A DNA stretch of 64,000 nt from Bombella apis (GCF_018221685.1 NZ_JAGJTM010000006.1:2501-66500); one strand, 5' to 3'. Counted from the first letter of the stretch, positions 53,192 through 62,332 are shown. Made by a program: numbers and translations. The notes: generated by a model from the sequence alone, not told the origin.

Positions 53192-55942
53192 TCAGCCCTT
53201 TTGATTCTTTGTCGTGGAACGTTTTTTGCGGACGGTCTGTTTCTTTCGGCTTTGTGCCACACGGGCAGCATAACGGCGGAAGAGATGCTCCAGCCGTTGC
53301 GTATCGTTGGTGAAGGGCTGGCCCTTGTTGTACAGCCCCTCCAGCAGGGCATCATTGGCCTGATGGGCCTCCCAGAGATCGGCAGGCATTTTGTCCGGGT
53401 CGTACAGTTCGGCCAGATTTTTGTCGAAGTAGTACGCCCGTACCCGCATGATCGCCCGCCCGGACTGCTTCAGGGCCTCTTTGTCTGCCTCCGTGAGGGC
53501 AGGCACGGGGAAGGTGTGCCAGCCGAGCGTGTTGGAGTAGCGGAAGCGTGTTTCTAGTTTGCCGCAGACTGAGCCGATCCATGCCAGATGAAGGCGGGAA
53601 ACCAGCAGGGCAAAGCACCATTCCGGGGCGTCATAGAGGACGAAGTTGAGGTTGGAGGAAATTGTGTCAGACTTGACCCGTATGGTCGGAAGATAGGGGC
53701 GGCGTTCCGAGCTGACACTGGGAATGAGGTAGGCGTGGTTTTGTGGGGCGTCATGCTCCCTGAACTGCCAAGGCCGGTCCAGCAGTTTCTGGTTGTTGCG
53801 GGCGTCTTTCATGGCAAGACGGGCCGCATATGTAGCCTCTATGCGTTCTGCAATGGGCGGAATCTGCCTTGCCTGTTCCAGCTCTGCATCATCAATCCAG
53901 AGGCAATAACGCTCAAGGTTGTTGATTGCTTCTTTAGACCCCATGAAACGCCGGATGAAGGGCTCAGCCTGTGGGGCCTGTTGCAGGAGCTGGATTTTTT
54001 CTTCTGGTGAGAGGAGGAGATGGCCGTTATCGGTGGGTTGATTGCCTCGTAACATTTCAGGCAGATTGAAAAGGCTTTTGCTGGCTTTTTCAATGTACAC
54101 GTCCGGGGCATCCAGCAGATAGGCATTGATGTTCTGCGCCTGATGCTCTGTCTCCCCGGTGAAGAGCCGTTTTGGTGTTGCGATGGTTTTGGGTTCCGGG
54201 CGGTTTCTCAACCCGACAATGATGCAGATGACAGCGGCATTATGGCTGGCATTGTTGCGCCATTTGAAGGAGGTATGGGCAAAGCTGATTTCTAACGCTT
54301 CCCCCAACAGGTCGGGCCAGAGAGCATTGACGGCCTGCCCCTGGCAGAGCGAGTTGGTGGAGACCAGAGCCGCTTCCGCCTGCCGTCCCTGAATATAACG
54401 GGCGGTTTTGAAGAACCACGCCGCCACATAATCCAGCCCCTTATAGTTTTTCACGGAGCCGGAGAAGGTGATGGCCATATCCTTTTTCTGTTCTGCCTTC
54501 TGGTATGTTGAACCCAGAAAAGGCGGATTGCCGATGATGTACACCAGCTCACCATCCCCCGGTGGCGGGCAGACGGCTTCCCAGTCGAGCCGCAGCGCAT
54601 TGCCGCAGACAATATGGGCGGCCTCCCGCAGTGGCAGGGAGGCAATGGCACGGCCAAAACGCTCTGCAAAGAGAGCATTGGCCTGATATTCCGCAATGAA
54701 CAGTGCCAGCTTGGCCGTTTCTGCAGCAAAATCGGCACATTCTATGCCGTGAAAATTGGCAATCGGGATGGCAGAAAACAGCTCCATTGTGTCATTGCCG
54801 TTCAGCGCCGCCAGCCGTTGCAGGAGGGTCATTTCCAGTTCCCGCAGCTGGCGATAGGCAACGACAAGAAAGTTCCCGGAACCGCAGGCAGGGTCAAAAA
54901 CATGGATATGACCGAGCTTGTGCAGGAGCTTCTGTAGGGCAGCGGGTTTGTCCCAGTCCTTCTGGATATCGCTGCGTAGACCATCCAGAAAAAGGGGGTC
55001 GATGACTTTGCGGATATTGGGGACGGATGTGTAATGCATCCCCAGTTCGGCCCGGATGCCCGTATCCGCCACGGACTGGATCATGGAACCGAAAATGTCG
55101 GGGTTGATGTCCTTCCAGTCCAGCGCACAGGCATCCTTCAGGTAGCGGAAGGCCGTGACATCAAAGGTCGGTATGGCGATGTCCCCAGCAAACAGCCCGC
55201 CATTGACGTATTCCAGCGGGGCCGTCCAGTCTGGCAGGTGGCTGCGTTCGTCCTTTGGCAGGTTCATGGCCTCAAACCCTGCCTGAAGGACCGTATGCAG
55301 GGCCTCACCTTTTTTCCCGCCATAATCCAGTACGAGGCGGCTGAACTGGTCTTTGGGGAAGATGCCGACATCCTCGGAGAACAGGCAGAAGATCAGCCGC
55401 ATCATGAACTGGTTCATGATGTGCGTGTGGCTGGGGTCCTTCCATTCCGGGTTATGCCGGATGAGGGCATCATACAGTCTGGCCAGCTTGCCCGTTGCCT
55501 GCACGTCAACGGGGTTTTCCTCCACGGCACGGTAACGTTCTTTGCCGGCAGCAGGGAGGAAGAAGCCGAAATGTTTGGCCATTTCATTCAGCGGACAATG
55601 GAGGCTCTCCCCGCTGGCAGGATGGAAAGCGGCCAGCATGGTACCGTCCGTCGTGAGGAGGATGGCCGGTTTCGCCTGTTTGTTGCGGGTGGAGGCTTTT
55701 AGCTGGTCCAGAACGGCATCAACCGTCGCCTGTTCCGTCTCTCCGGCTGGGGCAAAATGGAACCGGCGGCTCAGCAGAACCCCGCCGGAGAGGTCGGAAC
55801 GGTTCGTTGCCCCCTTGCGAAGCCTGTCCACGGTTGCTTTTGCGGCATCCGTAGCAAGGGCAAACTCGTAGGGAAATGCGCTGGCATCGTAGGGCTGAGA
55901 GGTGAGGTCCGAGAGAGCATCGTAAATTTCAGTCGGATTCAC
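53192..55942 (-). CDS. Class I DNA adenine methyltransferase, MmeI-like
   Basis: 916 aa with a GTG start. Motif I is FDPACGSGNFLVVAY (about 348-362) and motif IV is GNPPF (about 469-473), the N6-adenine (gamma-type) signature. The region before motif I (WKDINPDIFGSMIQSVADTGIRAELGMHYTSVPNIRKVIDPLF, residues about 270-315) matches the helical spacer of MmeI-type IIG enzymes. A target-recognition-like region follows the catalytic core (about 640-830). I see no PD-(D/E)xK nuclease motif in the N-terminal 150 residues, where MmeI carries one, so cleavage is presumably delegated to the downstream GIY-YIG protein. First gene of a three-gene operon. The C-terminus is very basic (RKKQTVRKKRSTTKNQKG). 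Confidence 0.88.
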   Translation of the reverse strand: MNPTEIYDALSDLTSQPYDASAFPYEFALATDAAKATVDRLRKGATNRSDLSGGVLLSRRFHFAPAGETEQATVDAVLDQLKASTRNKQAKPAILLTTDGTMLAAFHPASGESLHCPLNEMAKHFGFFLPAAGKERYRAVEENPVDVQATGKLARLYDALIRHNPEWKDPSHTHIMNQFMMRLIFCLFSEDVGIFPKDQFSRLVLDYGGKKGEALHTVLQAGFEAMNLPKDERSHLPDWTAPLEYVNGGLFAGDIAIPTFDVTAFRYLKDACALDWKDINPDIFGSMIQSVADTGIRAELGMHYTSVPNIRKVIDPLFLDGLRSDIQKDWDKPAALQKLLHKLGHIHVFDPACGSGNFLVVAYRQLRELEMTLLQRLAALNGNDTMELFSAIPIANFHGIECADFAAETAKLALFIAEYQANALFAERFGRAIASLPLREAAHIVCGNALRLDWEAVCPPPGDGELVYIIGNPPFLGSTYQKAEQKKDMAITFSGSVKNYKGLDYVAAWFFKTARYIQGRQAEAALVSTNSLCQGQAVNALWPDLLGEALEISFAHTSFKWRNNASHNAAVICIIVGLRNRPEPKTIATPKRLFTGETEHQAQNINAYLLDAPDVYIEKASKSLFNLPEMLRGNQPTDNGHLLLSPEEKIQLLQQAPQAEPFIRRFMGSKEAINNLERYCLWIDDAELEQARQIPPIAERIEATYAARLAMKDARNNQKLLDRPWQFREHDAPQNHAYLIPSVSSERRPYLPTIRVKSDTISSNLNFVLYDAPEWCFALLVSRLHLAWIGSVCGKLETRFRYSNTLGWHTFPVPALTEADKEALKQSGRAIMRVRAYYFDKNLAELYDPDKMPADLWEAHQANDALLEGLYNKGQPFTNDTQRLEHLFRRYAARVAQSRKKQTVRKKRSTTKNQKG

Positions 55943-56070
55943 AGCATTAACCCTATATTAAGAATGAGGGATAAGCGGATCACATACCGTCAGTTTTGTC
56001 CAGAGGTGTTGCGGCATGTCATGCTGCCAGAGAGGGCGCTGCTTTCCCTCCCTGACGGCGTGGTGTGCGG

Positions 56071-57330
56071 TTACCCAACCCGGATGAGGATGTGCTTCTT
56101 CTTGCCGGAGGACAGTTTCAGCGTGCCGTCCGTCAGGTCGGCGGGGGTGACGGTCTGGTTCTCATCCTTGATGACGACGTCATTCAGCCGGGCACCACCG
56201 CCACGGATAAGACGGCGTGCCTCGCCCCCGCTGGCGGCCAGGCCTGCCTCTGCAAAGAGCCTGAAGGCAGGCACGCCCTCGGCAAACAGGCTGGCGGGCA
56301 CGGCAACTTCCGGCAGGGCGGCCTGGACGCTGCCCTGCTCGAACACCTTGCGGGCGGTTTCGGCAGCTTCCTCGGCGGCTTCACGGCCGTGGCAGATGGC
56401 CGTGGCCTCGGTGGCCAGAATCTTCTTGGCCTCGTTGATCTCTGCCCCTTCCAGCGTACCGAGGCGTTCACATTCCTCCACGGACAGGTCCGTGAACATC
56501 TTCAGGAAGCGGCCCACGTCGGCATCCTCGGTGTTGCGCCAGAACTGCCAGTAATCGAAGACAGGCCGCCGCTCTTTGCGGACCCACACGGCTCCGTTGG
56601 CGGACTTGCCCATCTTGGCCCCGGAGGAGGTGGTGACAAGCGGCGTTGTCAGCCCGAACAGGCGTGCCCCATCCGTGCGGCGGGCCAGGTCGATGCCGGA
56701 GACGATGTTGCCCCACTGGTCGGACCCGCCCATCTGGAGAATGGCCCCGTGGCGGCGGTACAGCTCCCGGAAGTCGAACGCCTGAAGGATGGAATAGTTG
56801 AATTCAAGGAAAGTCAGTCCCTGTTCCCGGTCCAGCCGCTGCTTCACGCTTTCGAAGGAAAGCATCCGGCTGACGGAGAACTGCACCCCGACATCCTGAA
56901 GCAGGCTGATGTAGGAGAGCCTGTCCAGCCAGTCCGCATTGTTGACGAGACGGCACGCCCCATCCTCAAAATCCAGAAACTGTCCCAGAGAGGCCCGCAG
57001 CCCGGCAAGATTGTGGGTGATGGTCTCGTCCGTCATCAGGGAGCGGGCCTCATCACGGAAGGAGGGATCACCGATCTTTGCCGTGCCGCCGCCAATCAGG
57101 GCGATGGGGTTGTGCCCGTGCTTCTGGAGCAGCCGCAGCATCATGATCGACATGGCATTGCCCACATGCAGGGAGTCTGCCGTGGGGTCAAAACCGATAT
57201 AGGCCGTAACGGGACCTGCCAGCATCAGCTCGTCCAGCGCCTCGAAATCGGTGCACTGGAAGATCATCCCACGGGCTTGGGCTTCCCGCAGGAATGGGCT
57301 TTTAAGTGATGTATCGGTCATGAAGGGCAT
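56071..57330 (-). CDS. tyrS: Tyrosine--tRNA ligase
   Basis: A class I aminoacyl-tRNA synthetase of 419 aa. The HIGH-like motif is DSLHVGN (residues about 50-56), the tyrosine pocket includes YIGFDPTADS, and the KMSKS-like motif is GAKMGKSANGAVW. The C-terminal S4 RNA-binding domain (about 350-415, LIRGGGARLNDVVIKDENQ) marks the TyrRS-I/S4 form. Housekeeping gene, 36 nt after the hydrolase gene on the same strand. It forms the upstream boundary of the R-M-like island. Confidence 0.96.
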   Translation of the reverse strand: MPFMTDTSLKSPFLREAQARGMIFQCTDFEALDELMLAGPVTAYIGFDPTADSLHVGNAMSIMMLRLLQKHGHNPIALIGGGTAKIGDPSFRDEARSLMTDETITHNLAGLRASLGQFLDFEDGACRLVNNADWLDRLSYISLLQDVGVQFSVSRMLSFESVKQRLDREQGLTFLEFNYSILQAFDFRELYRRHGAILQMGGSDQWGNIVSGIDLARRTDGARLFGLTTPLVTTSSGAKMGKSANGAVWVRKERRPVFDYWQFWRNTEDADVGRFLKMFTDLSVEECERLGTLEGAEINEAKKILATEATAICHGREAAEEAAETARKVFEQGSVQAALPEVAVPASLFAEGVPAFRLFAEAGLAASGGEARRLIRGGGARLNDVVIKDENQTVTPADLTDGTLKLSSGKKKHILIRVG

Positions 57331-57366
57331 CTTTCCTGATGGCTGTCCTGTCGGGGCGGAGCGGGC

Positions 57367-58059
57367 TTAGCCCACGGCCTCTGCCGCAGGCTGGATCATG
57401 GCGTCTTCAGGGGCGAAGAGATTCCGCTGGCGGGTCGTCACATGGTCCTCCAGCGCATCGGCAATCAGTTCTGCCTGCTGGGAGAAGATATGATCGGCCT
57501 CGGGGAAAACACGGTAATCCACCGTGACATTCTTCTGCGTGTTCAGCTTGTCCACCAGCTTGCGGATGACAGGCTCGGGGGCCATGCTGTCCTTTCCACC
57601 GGCGATCATCAGGCCGCTGCACGGGCAGGGAGCGAGGAAGTTGAAATCGTAATCGTCAGCCGGAGGAGCGACGCTGATCCAGCCACGGATTTCTGGCCGA
57701 CGCATGAGCAGCTGCATCCCCACGAAGGCACCGAAGGAATAACCGGCGATCCACAGCTCCGAGGAGTTGGGGTTGATCATCTGCATCCAGTCCAGCGCAG
57801 CGGCGGCATCGGAGATTTCCCCGATTCCACCATCATACCGCCCCTGGGAGCGGCCAACCCCACGGGAGTTGTAGCGCAGGACAGAAAAGCCCATGGTCTG
57901 GAAACGGCGGTACATGGTGTAGGCGATGCGGTTGTTCATCGTCCCGCCATGCAGCGGATGTGGATGGATGATCAGGGCGAGAGGGGCGTTGGGGTCTTCA
58001 GAATGATGGTAATGGCCTTCGAGCCGCCCATCCGGGCCGGCAAACATGACTTCAGGCAT
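57367..58059 (-). CDS. Alpha/beta hydrolase
   Basis: A cytosolic alpha/beta hydrolase of 230 aa. It starts PEVMFAGPDGRLEGHYH, a pattern common to a conserved alphaproteobacterial family. HPHPLHGGTMNNRIAY forms the oxyanion region, RYNSRGVGRSQG precedes the core, and the nucleophile elbow is IAGYSFGAFVG (Ser near 104). The acid/His pair is in GGKDSMAP and FPEADHIFS. Substrate unknown; the family is annotated as dienelactone-hydrolase-like or acyl esterases. Likely co-transcribed with tyrS. Confidence 0.82.
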   Translation of the reverse strand: MPEVMFAGPDGRLEGHYHHSEDPNAPLALIIHPHPLHGGTMNNRIAYTMYRRFQTMGFSVLRYNSRGVGRSQGRYDGGIGEISDAAAALDWMQMINPNSSELWIAGYSFGAFVGMQLLMRRPEIRGWISVAPPADDYDFNFLAPCPCSGLMIAGGKDSMAPEPVIRKLVDKLNTQKNVTVDYRVFPEADHIFSQQAELIADALEDHVTTRQRNLFAPEDAMIQPAAEAVG

Positions 58060-58125
58060 GTGTCTCTCATCTCTTTGTCCACCCCGTTGCCTGCTGAAGG
58101 CCCAGAGCGGTTATGCGAACCGATA

Positions 58126-58155
58126 ATGCCCGGGTCCCTGTCCGGGCCCGGGCAT
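58126..58155. repeat. GC-rich stem-loop in the 324-nt divergent gap
   Basis: ATGCCCGGG and CCCGGGCAT form a perfect 9-bp stem, followed on the plus strand by GATTTTA. It lies in the gap 58060-58383 between the hydrolase and the first cysteine desulfurase, where divergent promoters must lie. It could be a small-RNA terminator or a leader structure. No confident promoter was found elsewhere in the gap, although TATCAT at 58296 is a possible -10 for the plus-strand genes. Confidence 0.4.
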
Positions 58156-58383
58156 GATTTTACGCCCCGGGCAGAAGGCACGGCCCCAGTCCGGGAAGAA
58201 CATACCGGCGTTGTATATCGGTTCCATCCTCGTGATTTCTACCAAAATCGACTCTTCTGCGCTGGTTTTTTCAAAATGGTAAAGAAGATTGTATCTATCA
58301 TCCTGTTTGGGCAGGGTTTGTCATGGGGCTTGCGGGAAAGGCACTGTCCCGGATGCGCATGAGCGGAGCAGAAGGTTTTTTTC

Positions 58384-59592
58384 ATGGTTCAGGATACAGC
58401 TGTGCAGCAGGGCCCTGTCTATCTCGATGCCAATGCAACCGAACCCCTGCGGCCTGCTGCACGGGCTGTCATGCTGGCCGGGCTGGAGCAGACAGGGAAT
58501 CCGTCTTCTGTCCATGCCGCAGGACGTAGGGCCCGCATCATGCTGGAAGAAGCCCGCCAGACGATGGCCTCCGCTTTTGGCAGGGAGGCTGACTGCTGTG
58601 TGTTCACGTCAGGGGGAACGGAGGCGGATACGCTTGCCCTGCATGGCTTTGGTCGGGCGGAAGGCCGTGCCATTCTCATTGGTACCACCGAGCATGATGC
58701 CATCCGCAAAGCTGCCCCGGAGGCGTCCCTCATTCCGGTTGACGGGCAGGGGGTGATCGACTGCATGGCGCTGGAGGAGATGCTGGCAGCCCATACTCCC
58801 GGAACAGGTGATCGGCCGGGGCCGCTGGTCTGCATCATGGCGGCGAATAATGAGACGGGGGTATACGCTCCCTTGCGGGATGTAGCCTCTCTCTGTCGCC
58901 AGCATGGTGCCTTTCTGCATGTCGATGCCGTACAGGCTGCAGGCCGGATGCAGGAGCGGGACGAGTTCTCACTGGCTCTGAAGGACGGGTCCCTGGCGGG
59001 GGCCAGTCTGGCCCTGTCCGCCCACAAGATGGGTGGTCCCAAGGGGGCCGGTGCCCTGCTGCTGCCGGAGGACAGGCCCCTGGCTCCCCTGCTGCCCGGT
59101 GGCGGGCAGGAACGGGGACGGCGGGGTGGCACACCGGCCCTTGCATCCCACATGGGTATGGCCGCCGCTCTTGAGGAGAGCCGGAAGCAGGACTGGACCC
59201 TCCTGGAGGCGCTGCGGGATGAGCTGGAGGGTGTCATGGTGCAGGCTGGAGCCCTCATCATGGGGCATGGTGTGGCCCGGCTGTCCAATACCATCAGTGC
59301 GGTCCTGCCCGGTGTGGCGGCCCAGATGCAGCTCATGGCGCTGGATATCGAGGGATATTGCGTTTCAGCCGGTTCGGCCTGTTCATCCGGCAAGGTGGCC
59401 CGATCCCATGTGCTGGAGGCCATGGGGCAGGGGGAGGCAGCCGGGCAGGCCATCCGTGTCTCGCTGCCGTGGAATGCCGAAGCTGGAGCTGTCAGGGCAT
59501 TTGGGCAGGTTTATGCTCTCATGGCCCAGCGTTTTGCCGGACGTGGCCTTCTGAAACGCAGCTCTCTCCAGGGAGGTGGCCGTGCAACTTGA
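58384..59592 (+). CDS. Cysteine desulfurase (first of a tandem pair)
   Basis: A class V PLP enzyme of 402 aa that removes sulfur from cysteine as a persulfide for Fe-S clusters and tRNA thiolation. The start ATG is preceded by AGAAGG. PVYLDANATEPLRP at the N-terminus, HVDAVQAAG, the PLP lysine in SAHKMGGPKGAG, and the catalytic cysteine in SAGSACSSGK are all present. It is NifS/IscS-like, but its cysteine loop differs from the second copy, so the two are not recent duplicates. The next gene starts 11 nt before this one ends. Confidence 0.9.
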   Translation: MVQDTAVQQGPVYLDANATEPLRPAARAVMLAGLEQTGNPSSVHAAGRRARIMLEEARQTMASAFGREADCCVFTSGGTEADTLALHGFGRAEGRAILIGTTEHDAIRKAAPEASLIPVDGQGVIDCMALEEMLAAHTPGTGDRPGPLVCIMAANNETGVYAPLRDVASLCRQHGAFLHVDAVQAAGRMQERDEFSLALKDGSLAGASLALSAHKMGGPKGAGALLLPEDRPLAPLLPGGGQERGRRGGTPALASHMGMAAALEESRKQDWTLLEALRDELEGVMVQAGALIMGHGVARLSNTISAVLPGVAAQMQLMALDIEGYCVSAGSACSSGKVARSHVLEAMGQGEAAGQAIRVSLPWNAEAGAVRAFGQVYALMAQRFAGRGLLKRSSLQGGGRAT

Positions 59593-60733
59593 AGCTGATG
59601 TGATCTATCTGGATTACTTTGCTACGACTCCGTGTGATCCAGCCGTGCTGGAGACCATGCTGCCATGGTTCACACAGTATCCCGCCAACGCAGGGAGCCT
59701 GCATCTGCCGGGGCAGAAGGCCAATGCGGCCGTGGAGCAGGCCCGGGAGGAGCTTGCCGGGGCTCTCGCCGTCAGCCCGCAGGAGCTGATCTGGACCTCC
59801 GGGGCAACGGAGGCCAATAATCTGGCCATCAAGGGAGCCGCCCGTTTCCTGAAGGAACAGGGTGATGGGCGACGGCGCCTTGTCACCGTGGCAACGGAGC
59901 ATAAATGTGTGCTGGAAGCTGTACGGTCACTGGAGGGCGAGGGGTTTGAGCCTGTCATCCTGCCGGTGGAGCCGGATGGCCGCCTGTCACCGGATCGTCT
60001 GGCAGAGGCCCTGAAGACACCCGCGCTGCTGGTCAGCATCATGGCAGCGAACAACGAGACAGGCGTGGTGCAGGACCTTGGGCGCCTCATGCCGCTGGTG
60101 AAGCAGGCCGGCGCCCTGCTGCATGTGGACATGGCCCAGATGTTCGGCAAGCTGCCCTGCACGCTGGAGGGTGTCGATCTCGCTTCATTTTCGGCACACA
60201 AGATATATGGTCCCAAAGGCGTGGGAGCGCTGTATGTCCGGCGGCGGCCCCGTGTGCGGCTGCTACCTTTGTTTTCAGGCGGCGGGCAGGAGCGCAGCCT
60301 GCGTTCTGGCACGTTGCCGGTCCCGCTGATCATCGGCATGGGGAAGGCTGCCCGGCTGGCCGTGGAGAGCGGGAAGGAGGAGGCTGACCGTCTTGCGGGC
60401 TTGCGGGAGAGGCTGTGGCAGGGTATGCGGCAGCTGTTCCCGGTGGTGCGTCTCAATGGTGCGCCTGCCCCACGGCTGCCGGGCGTCTTGAATGTGTGCC
60501 TGCCCGCCGGGCTGGAGGCCCAGCAGGTCATGGCAGCAGTGCCGGGGGTTGCTTTTTCATCCGGTTCGGCCTGTTCAGCGGCATCTGGGGCACCATCCTA
60601 TGTCCTCAGGGCAATGGGATTGACAGAGGCGGAGGCACGCAGGAGCTTGCGCCTGTCGGTGGGACGTTTTACCTCGGCAGGTGATGTGGAGTGCGCAGTG
60701 GCCCGTTTTGGGCAGGGCCTTGCCGGGAGGTGA
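59582..60733 (+). CDS. Cysteine desulfurase (second of a tandem pair)
   Basis: About 383 aa from a GTG at 59582 with GGGAGG 5 nt upstream; a GTG at 59576 is also in frame. VIYLDYFATTPCDP, ATEANNLAIKGAARF, the PLP lysine in SAHKIYGPKGVGALYV, and the catalytic Cys in FSSGSACSAASG are visible. The protein looks fully active. It is likely translationally coupled to the first copy by an 11-nt overlap. Together with ferredoxin and mnmA downstream, it fits sulfur delivery to Fe-S assembly and to tRNA 2-thiouridine. No iscU, iscA or hscAB is in the window. Confidence 0.9.
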   Translation: MQLEADVIYLDYFATTPCDPAVLETMLPWFTQYPANAGSLHLPGQKANAAVEQAREELAGALAVSPQELIWTSGATEANNLAIKGAARFLKEQGDGRRRLVTVATEHKCVLEAVRSLEGEGFEPVILPVEPDGRLSPDRLAEALKTPALLVSIMAANNETGVVQDLGRLMPLVKQAGALLHVDMAQMFGKLPCTLEGVDLASFSAHKIYGPKGVGALYVRRRPRVRLLPLFSGGGQERSLRSGTLPVPLIIGMGKAARLAVESGKEEADRLAGLRERLWQGMRQLFPVVRLNGAPAPRLPGVLNVCLPAGLEAQQVMAAVPGVAFSSGSACSAASGAPSYVLRAMGLTEAEARRSLRLSVGRFTSAGDVECAVARFGQGLAGR

Positions 60734-60765
60734 GACCGCTGCATGGATACAGGGAGTAGGGACTT

Positions 60766-61080
60766 ATGCCCCGGATGGTTTTTGTTGAGCGTGATGGTAG
60801 CCGCCACGAGGTGGAGGCACAGGCTGGTCTCTCCGTGCTGGAGATCGCCCATGAGAATAATATCGACCTTGAAGGGGCCTGCGAAGGCTCGCTCGCCTGT
60901 GCGACCTGTCATGTGATCGTGGACCCGGCCTGGGCGGACAAGCTGAAAAGCCCGACTGATGATGAGGAAGACATGCTCGACCTCGCTTTCGGGCTGGAGA
61001 AGACATCCCGTCTGGGTTGCCAGATCGTCATGACGGAAGAGCTGGACGGTCTTGTCGTCCATCTTCCCAAGGCTGGCTGA
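60766..61080 (+). CDS. 2Fe-2S ferredoxin (adrenodoxin type)
   Basis: 104 aa. Cluster ligands follow the C-x5-C-x2-C pattern in [13 protein letters not shown], plus a fourth Cys in TSRLGCQIV, the vertebrate-type/ISC ferredoxin arrangement. The acidic patch DDEEDMLD resembles the partner-binding site of Fdx. Such ferredoxins supply electrons for Fe-S cluster assembly. Position after two cysteine desulfurases and just before mnmA agrees with that role. Confidence 0.94.
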   Translation: MPRMVFVERDGSRHEVEAQAGLSVLEIAHENNIDLEGACEGSLACATCHVIVDPAWADKLKSPTDDEEDMLDLAFGLEKTSRLGCQIVMTEELDGLVVHLPKAG

Positions 61081-61091
61081 GGTTTCCAGTC

Positions 61092-62168
61092 ATGCGCATC
61101 CTTGTGGCCATGTCTGGTGGGGTGGACAGTTCCGTGGTGGCAGCCCTGCTGAAGCGGCAGGGCCATGAGGTCATCGGAGCAACCCTCCAGCTTTACGACC
61201 ATAGCGGCCCGGCAAAGCCTGGGGCCTGCTGTGCTGGACGGGACATCATGGATGCCCGCATGGTCGCCGAGCGTATCGGCTTTCCCCATTACGTCATCGA
61301 TGCGGAGAGCCGCTTCCGGGAAAGTGTGATCGAGAGTTTTGCCGATTCCTACGCTCGGGGGGAGACCCCCGTTCCCTGTGTGGCCTGCAATCAGGGGGTT
61401 AAATTCACGGACCTCCTGAACATGGCCCGGGACCTCGGCTGTGAGGCCATGGCAACCGGTCATTACGTACGTCGGCTGGAAGGCCCGGAAGGTGTGGAGA
61501 TGCACCGCCCGGTGGACCGGGACCGGGACCAGAGCTGGTTCCTGTTTGCCACGACCCGTGAGCAGCTGGAGTTCCTGCGCTTCCCGCTGGGCGAGATGCC
61601 CGACAAGGCCCATGTGCGTGCTCTGGCGGAGGAGCTGGGGCTGGATGTGGCCACCAAGCGGGACAGCCAGGATATCTGCTTTGTCACGAACGGCTCCTAT
61701 GCCGGGCTGGTGGAGAAGATGCGGCCGGAGATTGAAGGGCCGGGTGACATTGTGGCTGAAGACGGGACCGTGCTGGGCCGTCATGAGGGCATTGCCCGTT
61801 ATACGGTTGGCCAGAGCCGTCGTCTGGGGGATATTCATACGGGGACGGGGGAGCGCCAGATGGTCACGGCCATTGATGTGCCCTCCCGCCGCATCATTGT
61901 TGGCCCCCGCCGGAAGGTGACCAGTGATGAAGGCCGCCGGACCGTTCGCCTGCGGGATATGAACTGGTTGATTGACGCCCCGGCAGAGGGTGTGCGCTGT
62001 GGTGTACAGCTGCGGGCACGGGAAGGGCTGCGGCAGGCCCTGGTGCGGCCCCTGGAGGGGAACCGGGCCGAGGTGCAGCTGGATGAACCCGCCCTGCCAG
62101 CCCCTGGTCAGGCCTGCGTGATGTATGAGGGTGATCGTGTTCTGGGGGGTGGTTTCATCCTTGCCTGA
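61092..62168 (+). CDS. mnmA: tRNA 2-thiouridine(34) synthase MnmA
   Basis: A PP-loop ATPase of 358 aa that thiolates U34 of tRNA-Lys, -Glu and -Gln. The start MRILVAMSGGVDSS is chosen because GAGG lies 8 nt upstream; the longer open frame overlaps ferredoxin. SGGVDSS is the ATP motif. The two catalytic cysteines are in VPCVACNQGVKF (about residue 96-107) and DSQDICFV. YTVGQSRRLGD follows in the C-terminal half. Sulfur reaches it from cysteine desulfurase, so the four-gene order here is functionally coherent. Confidence 0.96.
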   Translation: MRILVAMSGGVDSSVVAALLKRQGHEVIGATLQLYDHSGPAKPGACCAGRDIMDARMVAERIGFPHYVIDAESRFRESVIESFADSYARGETPVPCVACNQGVKFTDLLNMARDLGCEAMATGHYVRRLEGPEGVEMHRPVDRDRDQSWFLFATTREQLEFLRFPLGEMPDKAHVRALAEELGLDVATKRDSQDICFVTNGSYAGLVEKMRPEIEGPGDIVAEDGTVLGRHEGIARYTVGQSRRLGDIHTGTGERQMVTAIDVPSRRIIVGPRRKVTSDEGRRTVRLRDMNWLIDAPAEGVRCGVQLRAREGLRQALVRPLEGNRAEVQLDEPALPAPGQACVMYEGDRVLGGGFILA

Positions 62169-62302
62169 GGGGATGAAACATACTGTTTCCCCAAGCCTTC
62201 ACACAATATTTATCCAGCCCTTCGGGAGGGTTGTTCCGTCTTGCAGGGGCGGTCGATTGAAGCGGAGGGACGGACATTCCTTGCCGTGCTGCCTTTCTGG
62301 CA

Positions 62303-62332
62303 TTCGGAAACGTTTCGTAACCCGAATATAAT
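62303..62332 (+). promoter_or_regulatory. Candidate promoter of putA
   Basis: A perfect TATAAT at 62327-62332 with a weak -35 (TTCGGA, 18-nt spacing) lies about 125 nt before the putA start. The remainder of the 289-nt gap (62169-62457) shows nothing else firm. Confidence 0.4.

Noticed and set aside
49869..55942. Type I restriction system, BREX or DISARM
   Set aside because: No HsdS, no PglZ/BrxC, no DrmA/B; the helicase and methyltransferase alone are not enough.
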